From the NCBI GenBank assembly GCA_964470965.1, contig CAYYIS010000059.1, forward strand, positions 1-29,236: a stretch of DNA of 29,236 nucleotides. Reading direction: 5' to 3'. Each line of letters begins with the position of its first letter. The stretch's first letter is position 1. Positions 8,229 to 16,314 of the stretch are shown here, piece by piece. The position numbers were made by a program, and so were the translations under genes. Origin of the DNA: CAYYIS01 sp964470965 (GTDB lineage: Bacteria > JAAXHH01 > JABIQT01). Below the pieces are notes generated by a model, which was not told where the DNA came from, did not search any database, and saw only the letters and a list, made by a program, of their open reading frames with translations.

Positions 8229-10250
8229 ATGCGTTTGATTGGAATCGGTCTCGCTGCGCTTTTAGTCTTCGCGATCACATTTTCCTGTGCACAGGAACCA
8301 CAACGAAAAACAGGGAGAATCATCTCGGTTGAGCAGCCTGACGAAGAATGGCGGGGGCTGGGGCGGGATCTGGCATTCACCCGATTTTCCCCACTCGAAC
8401 AGATCAATGCCGAAACGGTGGCCAACCTTGAAGTAGCCTGGCGGTGGAAGCAGGCGAATTTTGGGCCCAACCCCGAAACGGGCGGCCAGGCGGGCGAAGT
8501 AACACCCATCTATGTCGATGGGGTTCTCTATGCTTCGGCCGGCTCTCGCCGCACCGTAGCAGCGCTCGATCCTGCCACAGGAGAGACCCTCTGGACCTTC
8601 AGGCCCTGGGAGGATGAAGATCGCTGGGCGAAGGCACCTCGAAGAAGCTCCGGCCGCGGTGTTTCGTTTTGGACCGACGGACAGGGCGATAATCGGCTTT
8701 ATCATGTTTCGCGAGGCTTCTACCTCTTTGCGATCGACGCGGACAACGGGCAACCCATCGCTTCATTCGGTGACAATGGGCGTGTCGACCTCATGGCCAA
8801 CATGCGAGCTCGCGACGGCGTCGATATAGTTGGTACAGTCGGTTCGACGACACCTCCCACCATCGTCAACGGTGTAATCGTCGTAGGACCGTCCCTGGCA
8901 GCTGGATTCCGACCGGAGTCCATGACCAACACTCCTGGTGACGTTCAGGCATTTGATGTAAAAACCGGTGCCCTCAAGTGGGTTTTCCATACAATCCCTG
9001 AAGATGACGAACCCGGATCGGAAACCTGGGAAAACGGTTCGAACAATTACACTGGAAACACGGGAGTATGGTCCTCCATCTCCGCCGATCCTGAAGCTAG
9101 CAACGGCGATGGTTATGTTTATCTTCCTGTCGAAGTGCCAACGAATGATTATTATGGGGGACACCGTCCCGGAGACAATCTGTATGGTAACAGTGTTGTG
9201 GCTCTGAATGTTCAGACGGGTGAAAAAGTCTGGCATTATCAGTTGATTCATCATGACATATGGGATTATGACCTGCCCGCAGCACCGATCCTCATGGATG
9301 TGACGATCGATGGTCAGGACCGAAAAATCCTGGTTCAGAATTCCAAGCAGGGCTATTCCTACGTTTTCGATCGGATTACAGGCGAACCGATCTGGCCGAT
9401 CGAAGAGACGCCAGTACCACAAAGCGATATGCCGGGCGAAAAAACATCTCCTACGCAGCCCATCCCGACAAAACCTCCTCCTTTTGAACAACAGGGACTC
9501 ACGTTGGACGATCTGGTTGATTTCACGCCCGAAATTAACCGCCTTGCCCGGGAAGCGGTCAAAGGCTACCGCCTGGGACCGTTGTACAATCCTCCGTCGT
9601 TGCTCAGTGAAGACAATGGTGGATCCTTCGTGATTCCTGGTGCCAATGGGGGTATTAACTGGAACATGAGCTCCGCAGATCCGGAACTCGGCGTGAATTA
9701 TATCGGTTCCAACACCAGTGGCGGCCCGGTGGCTCTCGCCCCACCTGTTGGTAGGGACGGTGCGCTGTCTTCAGATATGGACTATACACAGGGACGCGGT
9801 GGCCGGCCCTCGGTCGGCGCAGATCCTGATAATCCGCGTGGCGGAAGCATTCCACTCACCAAACCGCCTTACGGCCGTATCGTGGCGCTGGACTTAAAGT
9901 CGGGCTCTCACCTTTGGACTGTGGCCAACGGTGATACACCGGAGCATATCAAGAATCACCCGTTGCTAAGACGTGTCAAGAATCTGCCGAAAACAGGTAA
10001 ATCCGGGAACTACGGTACCATGGTCACCCGGTCCTTGCTGTTCACGGGAGAAGGCCGAGGCGGAGATCCCAAACTTCACGCTTACGAGAAAACTTCAGGT
10101 GAAGTTGTAGCTTCGGTGGATCTGCCGGGGCCACAATCCGGACTTCCCATGACCTATATGCATGACGGCAAACAGTACATCGTTATGACGATCATGAGCA
10201 GAGAACTTCCCGCAGAATTCGTCGCCTTGGCACTGCCAGACGCACAATAA
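8229..10250 (+). CDS. PQQ-dependent dehydrogenase (quinoprotein), exported
   Basis: A 673-residue beta-propeller quinoprotein predicted to oxidise an alcohol or sugar in the periplasm and pass electrons to the respiratory chain. The N-terminus is a hydrophobic signal ending FSC-AQ. Cys20 may be lipidated, or signal peptidase I may cut there. Repeating blade signatures are seen as ALDPATGETLWTF (111-123), AFDVKTGALKWVF (241-253) and ALNVQTGEKVWHY (325-337). HHDIWDYDLP (341-350) is the conserved PQQ-pocket stretch. There is no CxxCH, so no fused cytochrome c domain: this fits the glucose/sugar-dehydrogenase-like branch rather than quinohemoproteins. No PQQ synthesis genes are in the window. The gene is monocistronic, with a strong SD and a hairpin terminator downstream. 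The substrate is unknown. Confidence 0.9.
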   Translation: MRLIGIGLAALLVFAITFSCAQEPQRKTGRIISVEQPDEEWRGLGRDLAFTRFSPLEQINAETVANLEVAWRWKQANFGPNPETGGQAGEVTPIYVDGVLYASAGSRRTVAALDPATGETLWTFRPWEDEDRWAKAPRRSSGRGVSFWTDGQGDNRLYHVSRGFYLFAIDADNGQPIASFGDNGRVDLMANMRARDGVDIVGTVGSTTPPTIVNGVIVVGPSLAAGFRPESMTNTPGDVQAFDVKTGALKWVFHTIPEDDEPGSETWENGSNNYTGNTGVWSSISADPEASNGDGYVYLPVEVPTNDYYGGHRPGDNLYGNSVVALNVQTGEKVWHYQLIHHDIWDYDLPAAPILMDVTIDGQDRKILVQNSKQGYSYVFDRITGEPIWPIEETPVPQSDMPGEKTSPTQPIPTKPPPFEQQGLTLDDLVDFTPEINRLAREAVKGYRLGPLYNPPSLLSEDNGGSFVIPGANGGINWNMSSADPELGVNYIGSNTSGGPVALAPPVGRDGALSSDMDYTQGRGGRPSVGADPDNPRGGSIPLTKPPYGRIVALDLKSGSHLWTVANGDTPEHIKNHPLLRRVKNLPKTGKSGNYGTMVTRSLLFTGEGRGGDPKLHAYEKTSGEVVASVDLPGPQSGLPMTYMHDGKQYIVMTIMSRELPAEFVALALPDAQ

Positions 10251-10272
10251 GTATTTCAGAAATGGTAGACTG

Positions 10273-10311
10273 CAAAATGCCCTTCATCGATATCCGGTGA
10301 GGGGCATTTTG
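10273..10311 (+). terminator. Hairpin terminator after the PQQ dehydrogenase
   Basis: CAAAATGCCC (10273-10282) pairs perfectly with GGGCATTTTG (10302-10311) around a 19-nt loop, starting 22 nt after the stop codon. The stem itself ends in T's, and a further T6 run lies about 14 nt downstream. It is nearly symmetrical, so it could work on either strand. Confidence 0.7.
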
Positions 10312-10619
10312 TGTCTCAAGTCATTTTTTAATACGGTCGAACGATCATACACGTTCCTATATCCTGCTCACAGCTTGATAATGAACTGTAGACCGGGCGG
10401 ACTCGTCTGTACTATAGGGTATGGGTGAGTAAAGGGTCATGTCACCGAACGCAGCTCACAGGCACCAGTACCCGCGTCATCCCTGCATGTGGCAAGTTCA
10501 TCATTCTCCACAGGAACGGACGCCCCTGGTTAATTACACTTGCGGTAAACTGACTGTTGCACTATGATTTAGTCATTGATTGCCTCCAGCAATTCATACA
10601 AACCCGGAGCATGATTTCG
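10312..10619 (+). other. Intergenic region upstream of the second sulfatase
   Basis: No gene is supported between the terminator and 10620. An open frame starting with TTG at 10557 would extend the sulfatase by 21 residues. That start lies upstream of the predicted -10 box, has no SD, and adds sequence outside the sulfatase domain. The rest shows no clear structure. Confidence 0.6.
10540..10568 (+). promoter_or_regulatory. Candidate promoter for the sulfatase and repeat-protein pair
   Basis: TTGCGG (10540-10545) and TATGAT (10563-10568) are spaced by 17 nt. Transcription would start near 10575. That places the ATG at 10620, with GGAG at 10606-10609, in the transcript and excludes the TTG at 10557. 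Confidence 0.45.
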
Positions 10620-11969
10620 ATGATGCGACAACCAAACTTTATCGTTTTCTTGACGGACGACCAGGGCTATGGTGATCTTTCTTGCATGGGCGCCGACGAT
10701 TTCGTGACCCCTCACCTTGACCGGATGGCTGATGAGGGGGCTCGGTTTACCTGCTGGTACTCCAACAGCCCCGTGTGCAGCCCATCCAGAGCCTCACTCC
10801 TTACCGGTAGATATCCCGGCAATGCGGGGGTTCGCTCTATACTCGCCGGCCATCGTGCCGCCACCGGATTGCCGCAATCCACTCCCACCATTGCTACCGC
10901 CTTAAAATCTCAGGACTACCAGACCTACCTTTCAGGTAAATGGCACCTCGGCCTGGAAGAATCCGCACGGCCGCATAGCCATGGGTTCGACAGGTGGTAC
11001 GGACACATGGCTGGCTGTATCGATTATTTTTCTCATATTTTTTACTGGGGCGCCAATCGGGGTGGCCCAGGGCAGAACCCCACCCACGATCTCTGGGAGG
11101 ACAATCAGGAAATCTGGCAGAACGGTGCGTATTTTACCGAGATGATCGTAAAAAAAGCCATTCTGTACATACGAGAAGCGGCAAAGTCAGGTAAACCGTT
11201 TTTTCTATACGTCCCATTCAATGCGCCGCACTACCCTATGCACGCACCTGAGAAGTATATGAATCGATTCTCGCATCTTCCATGGGACCGCCAGATCATG
11301 GCTGCGATGATAAGCGCAGTGGATGACGGGGTCGGCGAAATCATGGCAGAGCTTGAAAGGCAGGGGGTAGCAGAAAACACATGCACATTCTTTACATCTG
11401 ACAACGGACCCTCTCGTGAATCTCGCAACTGGCTTGATGGCACCATAGATCCATACTACGGTGGTACAACGGGTAAATTCAAAGGCCATAAATTCAGCCT
11501 GTTCGAGGGCGGTATTCGAGAACCGGGCATCATACACTGGCCTGATCGCATCCCTGGGCGGCAAGTGCTGGATACCCCCGTGGCATCCATAGATGTCTTC
11601 CCAACGATTCTCACCGCCGCCGGCGGCGAAATGAACCGATATGAGCTTGACGGCGTCAACTTACTTTCCCACATCGCCGATGGAGTACCTTTAAACAACC
11701 GGGATCTATATTGGGAACAGGGTAACCAGACCGCAATCCGCCGGGGACCTTGGAAACTGGTGTTGAATGGACAACTTGTGGAAGAAGAGGCTCCGAACGA
11801 TGCAGTCTGGCTTTCCAATCTCGATGAAGATATCAGCGAACAGGTAAACTTGAAGGAAACCCGGCCGGATATTTCATCTCCTTTAGCTGAGGCAGCTCAG
11901 ACCTGGCGTGCGGGAATTGAATCACGATGGGACCGGGATTATGCCCCTGCTTATCAGGGGACAACGTAG
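10620..11969 (+). CDS. Type I (formylglycine-dependent) sulfatase
   Basis: A 449-residue sulfatase from the ATG chosen here. Metal-binding Asp13/Asp14 are in FLTDDQGYGD, and CSPSR at 53-57 supplies Cys53 for formylglycine. SGKWHLG and TSDNGPSRES further downstream fit the alkaline-phosphatase/sulfatase fold. The family acts on sulfate esters and the substrate here is unknown. There is no signal peptide. The start is chosen by GGAG 10 nt upstream and by the promoter position; ATG at 10623 is nearly as good and TTG 10557 is disfavoured. It is only moderately similar to the sulfatase at 2987, so the two are not a recent duplication. The next gene begins 15 nt downstream and is probably co-transcribed. 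Confidence 0.92.
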   Translation: MMRQPNFIVFLTDDQGYGDLSCMGADDFVTPHLDRMADEGARFTCWYSNSPVCSPSRASLLTGRYPGNAGVRSILAGHRAATGLPQSTPTIATALKSQDYQTYLSGKWHLGLEESARPHSHGFDRWYGHMAGCIDYFSHIFYWGANRGGPGQNPTHDLWEDNQEIWQNGAYFTEMIVKKAILYIREAAKSGKPFFLYVPFNAPHYPMHAPEKYMNRFSHLPWDRQIMAAMISAVDDGVGEIMAELERQGVAENTCTFFTSDNGPSRESRNWLDGTIDPYYGGTTGKFKGHKFSLFEGGIREPGIIHWPDRIPGRQVLDTPVASIDVFPTILTAAGGEMNRYELDGVNLLSHIADGVPLNNRDLYWEQGNQTAIRRGPWKLVLNGQLVEEEAPNDAVWLSNLDEDISEQVNLKETRPDISSPLAEAAQTWRAGIESRWDRDYAPAYQGTT

Positions 11970-11984
11970 GGAAAAGAAGGCAAA

Positions 11985-12710
11985 ATGTCGGATTCAAATA
12001 TCGTCATCTTGTTAAAAGGAGGTCGACTGCCGGCTTGGTATGGCCTGGCCGTAGAGGACCAGGAAGCTTTTTCGCAAGAGCATGTGAATCTAATGCTTAA
12101 GGTGGCTGCCCAGCACCGGATGTTACGCATAGAAGGATATCGGCTTTTGTCTCCGGTTCAGAGCTGGGAACGTTTCTGGGTGATCGAATTTCCGACGCTG
12201 AACGGTGCAACGGCATGGATAGAAGCGGAAATGGCTCCGCCCTACGGACGTTTTGGATATTATGATTATCACCTTGCCCGGCGATATAGCAACACGCTCT
12301 ACAATGACCTTGCATCACCCGACCGGCTGATGCAAGGGAAGGCCGGTGATGATCCGCATCGTATCCCAACGCTAAAGGCCGACCGTAACAGCCTGGTGGT
12401 GCTACAGTTTAAACGATGGAGCGCCGGCGCGATCGACATGCCCAAGGATAAAAGAGGCGACGGGAAACATAGGGCCCGAATTCAATCCGTAGCCGGCGCT
12501 CACAAACTCGTTTCTCTAGAATCGTTTAAATTACTGTCACCCCAGGCCGATTGGATCGAGACTACCGTGGTCGAATTTCCCGATTTCGGCGGGGCAGAAG
12601 CATGGCTGGAAGCGGAAAACGACCAGCCCCACAGCATGTACACGGTACAATCCATGTATCTGGCTCGCAGATGGAGTCCAGATTATTTTGATACTTGGGC
12701 GTCCCCGTAG
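11985..12710 (+). CDS. Two-repeat protein, dimeric alpha/beta-barrel-like, function unknown
   Basis: A 241-residue protein made of two tandem copies of one ~110-residue domain, with matching positions exactly 129 residues apart: LLSP at 54 and 183, EFP at 68 and 197, AW(I/L)EAE at 77 and 206, LARR at 97 and 226, ASP at 110 and 239. No gaps are needed. The pattern of short strands with a 'VIEFP...A..W..AE' segment recalls EthD/YCII-like dimeric ferredoxin folds, in which two domains form one barrel; that is an inference. No signal peptide and no obvious catalytic motif are seen. AGAAGG precedes the ATG. It lies 15 nt behind the sulfatase, which suggests a linked role, perhaps with the desulfated product or in sensing. 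Confidence 0.85.
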   Translation: MSDSNIVILLKGGRLPAWYGLAVEDQEAFSQEHVNLMLKVAAQHRMLRIEGYRLLSPVQSWERFWVIEFPTLNGATAWIEAEMAPPYGRFGYYDYHLARRYSNTLYNDLASPDRLMQGKAGDDPHRIPTLKADRNSLVVLQFKRWSAGAIDMPKDKRGDGKHRARIQSVAGAHKLVSLESFKLLSPQADWIETTVVEFPDFGGAEAWLEAENDQPHSMYTVQSMYLARRWSPDYFDTWASP

Positions 12711-13124
12711 ATTCGTTAAATGTAGAATCCCTGATTCGCTTAAAGACCTCTCGCCATCCCTTGAGGGTGCCACCGTTTAGGGCTGTCGCCACCAAGTTGT
12801 GAGTCAAGCCGCCTTCCATGTTTACCTTAGGTATTCCGCCTCACAAAGTGCCTGTGATTTGTCCGGCATCGGGCTTTTTCAGAGTTCGTTATTTCCATGG
12901 ACGAGTAGCAGGTTTATACGGAGAGGGAGCGGAGCGATCGTGTTGTACGCAATGTGGCGAAACGACTTCCCTGGCGTAATGTTCTGAAGAAGTGCGGTCC
13001 CCCGTTCAGGATCCCCGATCACATAACCCACACGCATTAACTTCTTGTCGACGGTGTAAGCGATAATCAGGTAAATCCTGCCTGAGTGTCAAAAAACTAA
13101 AAAGACCGACTTCATCACCTTACA
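12711..13124 (-). other. Intergenic region with possible decayed coding remnants
   Basis: No intact gene is supported. On the minus strand a 69-codon open stretch (13088 to 12879) reads like protein (for example YLIIAYTVDKKLMRVGYVIG) but has a stop just before it and no SD-preceded start. Further on, in another frame, a stretch around 12819-12714 (GGLTHNLVATALNGGTLKGW) also looks codon-like, but then runs antisense into the repeat-protein gene. These could be the two ends of a frameshifted gene. No family was recognised with confidence. Confidence 0.3.
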
Positions 13125-13168
13125 AAAACAGCGTGGCGCCGATATTAATCGTGACGCCACGCTGTTTT
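13125..13168 (-). terminator. Strong hairpin terminator, FAH-fold gene
   Basis: AAAACAGCGTGGCG (13125-13138) pairs over all 14 bp with CGCCACGCTGTTTT (13155-13168), leaving a 16-nt loop. It begins 19 nt past the minus-strand stop at 13188 and is followed on that strand by a run of T's. Because A's and T's flank both arms it may also stop any transcript arriving from the plus strand. Confidence 0.88.
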
Positions 13169-13187
13169 GCTAGAATGCGGATGCAGC

Positions 13188-14360
13188 TTATTCGGATTCG
13201 GCCTCCATAGGCGTCACGAGCGTTCCGATGCCTTCTATCTCGATCTCGACCACATCGCCGGGTTTAAGGAATTCAGGTGGATTGCGGGCAGAACCCACGC
13301 CATCAGGGGTCCCCGTCGCGATAACATCACCGGGGTAAAGCGTGAGGACCGAAGTGAGAAATCGGATCAAATGCGCTTCAGGATAGATCATATCCTTGGA
13401 ATTTCCGTCTTGCTTCGTTACGCCATTTACCCTGGTGGTAATTCTAAGGTTGTCGCCCTCAATAAATTCTTTTGGTACGATGTACGGACCGAACGGCGCA
13501 GCGCGATCACTACTCTTACCCCGGAACCAATTAACCCCCGGAAACATACTGTTTGCCGGACGCCGACCAGTACCGCCCCGTCTGCTTACATCGTAAATGA
13601 TACTGTATCCGAACACATAGTCATGGGCGTCTTCCAGTGTCAGGTTGAGTGCGGGTTTCGCTATGATGATGGCCAGTTCAGCCTCCCAGTCGATATTGAT
13701 CCCTTCGGGGATGTAGAACGGCTCCCCCGGATCGATGATACATGACCGGGGAGACTTGGCGAACATATGGGGGTCTTCGCTATCGATGTCGACCTCGGCA
13801 GCTGAGAACCCGCCGCCACCGCGACCACCGCCCGGAGGTCCACCCTGTCCGCCACCGGCGGCAGTAGTGGTCGCTCCCGATACCGCGTCCATTGAAGGGC
13901 CGGCCATTTCCTGTGCATGGGATTTATAGTTCGCTGCTGCCGCCAAAAGATTGTGGGGGTATTTGATCGGTGCCTTGAATGATATTTTATCCTCATCGAA
14001 TACAAACACCAGGCCTTTGTCCGTCACCCGATTGTTCTCCCCCATATAATTTGCGATGGTATACATTCGGTTTGAGATGGCATCGTACTGTTCGATCAAC
14101 GCCCTCATCTCGTTGGGTATGGACACCGAAACCAACCCCAGTTCTCTCGTCACAAACGTGTTGGCCTCCTGCAGGTCCATGAGTCTGCCCTGGACAGCCA
14201 TCCCGACTCTGACTTTTCCGGCAGCTTCGAAGGTGGCCAGCTTGAATGGTGTAACCGGTTGATCCGATATCTGGGCATCGGTTTCGCCCGGTACCAGGCC
14301 CATCAGCATAACACCGACAAACACGATGGATGCTGAATAAATTGAATGGGGCTGTTTCAC
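13188..14360 (-). CDS. Exported fumarylacetoacetate-hydrolase (FAH) fold protein
   Basis: A 390-residue FAH-superfamily protein, numbered from the GTG start chosen here. This family cleaves or decarboxylates keto acids in catabolic pathways, normally in the cytosol. The fold is shown by NYKSHAQEM, the metal ligands Glu226/Glu228 in DWEAELAII, Asp257 in YSIIYDVS, and GDVIATGTPDGVG near the end. Two features are odd. The N-terminus (MKQPHSIYSAS, hydrophobic core, then TDA-QIS) looks like a Sec signal peptide. A Gly-rich insert (about 169-184) interrupts the N-terminal part of the catalytic domain. AAGGAG at 14367-14372 lies 6 nt before GTG 14360, whereas ATG 14393 has no SD. The gene is separated from pntB by about 250 nt and ends in a strong terminator. 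Confidence 0.88.
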   Translation of the reverse strand: MKQPHSIYSASIVFVGVMLMGLVPGETDAQISDQPVTPFKLATFEAAGKVRVGMAVQGRLMDLQEANTFVTRELGLVSVSIPNEMRALIEQYDAISNRMYTIANYMGENNRVTDKGLVFVFDEDKISFKAPIKYPHNLLAAAANYKSHAQEMAGPSMDAVSGATTTAAGGGQGGPPGGGRGGGGFSAAEVDIDSEDPHMFAKSPRSCIIDPGEPFYIPEGINIDWEAELAIIIAKPALNLTLEDAHDYVFGYSIIYDVSRRGGTGRRPANSMFPGVNWFRGKSSDRAAPFGPYIVPKEFIEGDNLRITTRVNGVTKQDGNSKDMIYPEAHLIRFLTSVLTLYPGDVIATGTPDGVGSARNPPEFLKPGDVVEIEIEGIGTLVTPMEAESE

Positions 14361-14366
14361 ACACGG

Positions 14367-14372
14367 CTCCTT
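14367..14372 (-). promoter_or_regulatory. Shine-Dalgarno deciding the FAH-fold start
   Basis: AAGGAG on the minus strand, 6 nt before GTG at 14360. The upstream ATG at 14393 would place this SD inside the reading frame and gives a signal peptide with an unusually long, charged front. Confidence 0.75.
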
Positions 14373-14564
14373 TGCGAAAGGGTAAGAAATCATGGTTCAA
14401 CACATTTTATTCAAACAGGATTCTTACTGAGGAACGAAGCAAACCCGTTGCCGGAACAAAAGTGAACGCTGAACTATCGATTCAACTTCAGTTGTTATAG
14501 AAAAGGAATAACAGTTGCATGATCATTCAGCCGCTTCGACTATTCGAATGACTAAACCACGGAG

Positions 14565-14589
14565 CCGATATATCGGTATTGATATCAAT
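14565..14589. repeat. Two adjacent 12-bp palindromes, operator-like
   Basis: CCGATATATCGG (14565-14576) and ATTGATATCAAT (14578-14589) are both perfect palindromes and are separated by one base. They sit just beyond the pntB stop and about 205 nt upstream of the FAH-fold start. They could be a dimeric regulator site for the FAH-fold gene or part of the pnt 3' end. No regulator gene is adjacent. Confidence 0.5.
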
Positions 14590-14614
14590 CACGGCAGCCA
14601 ATTACCGGGGGGAG

Positions 14615-16009
14615 CTAACCGTCCTTAACCGCTGCCGCAAGATCCTGTATCGCCTGTTTTCCATCCGAAAACAACATCAAACAATTATCAGCGGCAAATA
14701 GCGGATTTGGGATTCCTGCGAACCCAGGGCTCAAACTCCTTTTAATAACCAACACGGTTTTCGACTTGTCCACATCGAGAATCGGCATGCCGGACAACGG
14801 TGAATCGGTGCCGTCCCGAGCAAGTGGGTTTACCACATCGTTCGCCCCGATTACGATGGTTAAATCCGTTTGGTCGAAGCTGGTGTTGGCCTCGCCCAAT
14901 TCTTTCAGCTTTTCATAAGAAATATCCGCCTCCGCGAGCAGCACATTCATATGCCCGGGCATACGTCCCGCCACAGGGTGAATCGCGAACTCCACCTCTA
15001 TCCCATTCGATTCCAGAAGATTGGACAATTCCCGAACCGCGTGCTGGGCCTGTGCAACGGCCATGCCGTATCCTGGAACAAACACAACGCGTCTGGCGCT
15101 GTCCAAAAGCATGGCGACCTCTTCGGGTGTTGTGGATTTAACTTTTCCCTCATAGATGTTGTCACCTTCAGGTTCTTCGGAAGGTGCATCTCCACCCACA
15201 CCAGCGAACATCACATTGCCGAGGGATCGATTCATCGCTTTACACATGATGCTGGTAAGGATGAAACCCGAAGCCCCAACCAGAGTACCGGCTATGATGA
15301 GAACGTTGTTTGACAGGACGAATCCCGTGGCGGCGGCTGCGAGCCCCGAATAGGAGTTCAGAAGGGCAACCACGACAGGCATGTCGGCACCGCCGATGGG
15401 CACTACGAGGAGAATACCCAAAACAGAGGCAATGGCTACCATGACCCAGTAGTTGTCCATCTCACTCGGGTCGAGAATTACCATCCCACCTACAACGATA
15501 CAGCCCACAAGCAAAAGCGCCTTGAAAAAGTGATCTCCTGGAAACCTTACGGCTTTTTCAGATACGAGGCCTTGCAGTTTACCAAATGCAATGATACTGC
15601 CCCAGAACGTCACGGCCCCTATTAAACCGGATGCGACGGTAGCAACCGAAAACTGAAGATCAAGATTGCCCTCCTTCATCGCCTCTTCCACGAAGGCGGC
15701 ACCGGCAACCAGTACTGAAGCGCCGCCGCCAAAGCCGTTGCACATGCCTACAAATTGAGGCATGGCGGTCATTGGCACTTTGATAGCCCAAACAGCTCCT
15801 ATCAGGCCGCCGAGTATGACACCGCCTATTATAGCCTGGTACCCTATAATCTGTTGATCTATCAGGGTGACAACCACGGCGATCAGCATCCCGAGTGCAC
15901 CGAACCTGTTACCCCGTACCGCTGTGCGGGGATGGGTCAGGCCTTTAAGCCCGAGCACAAAAAGAGAAGCCGCCAGTAGGTATGCAATATTGGCAAGATC
16001 CGCGGACAT
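14615..16009 (-). CDS. pntB: NAD(P) transhydrogenase subunit beta
   Basis: The 464-residue beta subunit of the proton-translocating transhydrogenase, an inner-membrane enzyme that reduces NADP+ with NADH using the proton motive force. Residues 1-265 form a series of hydrophobic helices, including GNRFGALGM and the conserved PQFVGMCNGFGGGAS. After a linker rich in acidic residues (about 272-300) comes the NADP-binding domain III with GYGMAVAQAQ at 313-322 and HPVAGRMPGHMNVLLAEA. Length is normal for the family. The ATG is 2 nt past the pntAB stop, and its SD (AAAGGA) lies within pntAB, so translation is probably coupled. It is the last gene of a three-gene operon. Confidence 0.97.
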   Translation of the reverse strand: MSADLANIAYLLAASLFVLGLKGLTHPRTAVRGNRFGALGMLIAVVVTLIDQQIIGYQAIIGGVILGGLIGAVWAIKVPMTAMPQFVGMCNGFGGGASVLVAGAAFVEEAMKEGNLDLQFSVATVASGLIGAVTFWGSIIAFGKLQGLVSEKAVRFPGDHFFKALLLVGCIVVGGMVILDPSEMDNYWVMVAIASVLGILLVVPIGGADMPVVVALLNSYSGLAAAATGFVLSNNVLIIAGTLVGASGFILTSIMCKAMNRSLGNVMFAGVGGDAPSEEPEGDNIYEGKVKSTTPEEVAMLLDSARRVVFVPGYGMAVAQAQHAVRELSNLLESNGIEVEFAIHPVAGRMPGHMNVLLAEADISYEKLKELGEANTSFDQTDLTIVIGANDVVNPLARDGTDSPLSGMPILDVDKSKTVLVIKRSLSPGFAGIPNPLFAADNCLMLFSDGKQAIQDLAAAVKDG

Positions 16010-16011
16010 GC

Positions 16012-16293
16012 CTATTCCTTTCTCTTGAACATTTCCAGCATACGATTCGTGACCAGAAACCCGCCTACCACATTGATCGTCGCAAACACCACCGCGGCAA
16101 ATCCCAGGCCGGTCGTCAAAATGGTGTGCTGCGATCCGGCCGACAGAATCGCGCCGATTATCGTTATGCCGGATATCGCATTCGATCCGGACATCAGCGG
16201 TGTGTGGAGAATGGGCGGTACTTTGGTTATGACCTCGAACCCGATGAACACCGCCAGTATGAAGATCGTCAATATCGCTACAAATTCACTCAT
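16012..16293 (-). CDS. pntAB: NAD(P) transhydrogenase subunit alpha part 2
   Basis: A 93-residue membrane protein corresponding to the C-terminal transmembrane part of the E. coli PntA subunit, here a separate gene as in Rhodospirillum-type three-subunit enzymes. Three or four hydrophobic segments are seen: VAILTIFILAVFIGFEV, the conserved VPPILHTPLMSGSNAISGI region, and two more to residue 80. It forms part of the proton channel with PntB. A purine-rich SD (AGGAGAGG) lies just before the ATG. It starts 21 nt after pntAA ends and finishes 2 nt before pntB. Confidence 0.96.
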   Translation of the reverse strand: MSEFVAILTIFILAVFIGFEVITKVPPILHTPLMSGSNAISGITIIGAILSAGSQHTILTTGLGFAAVVFATINVVGGFLVTNRMLEMFKRKE

Positions 16294-16314
16294 GAACCCT
16301 CTCCTGGACGTCTT

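Noticed and set aside
8763..9491. Long minus-strand open frame (242 codons) across the PQQ dehydrogenase
   Set aside because: It is fully antisense to a well-supported quinoprotein gene, has low-complexity-like composition and no SD, so it is a shadow frame.
12562..12819. Minus-strand stretch resembling the end of a caspase-like (C14) peptidase
   Set aside because: The resemblance is a few residues only, no catalytic His/Cys is seen, and the frame runs antisense through a confident gene.
13167..13745. Plus-strand open frame of 192 codons in the FAH-fold gene
   Set aside because: It is antisense to conserved FAH motifs and starts inside the terminator hairpin.
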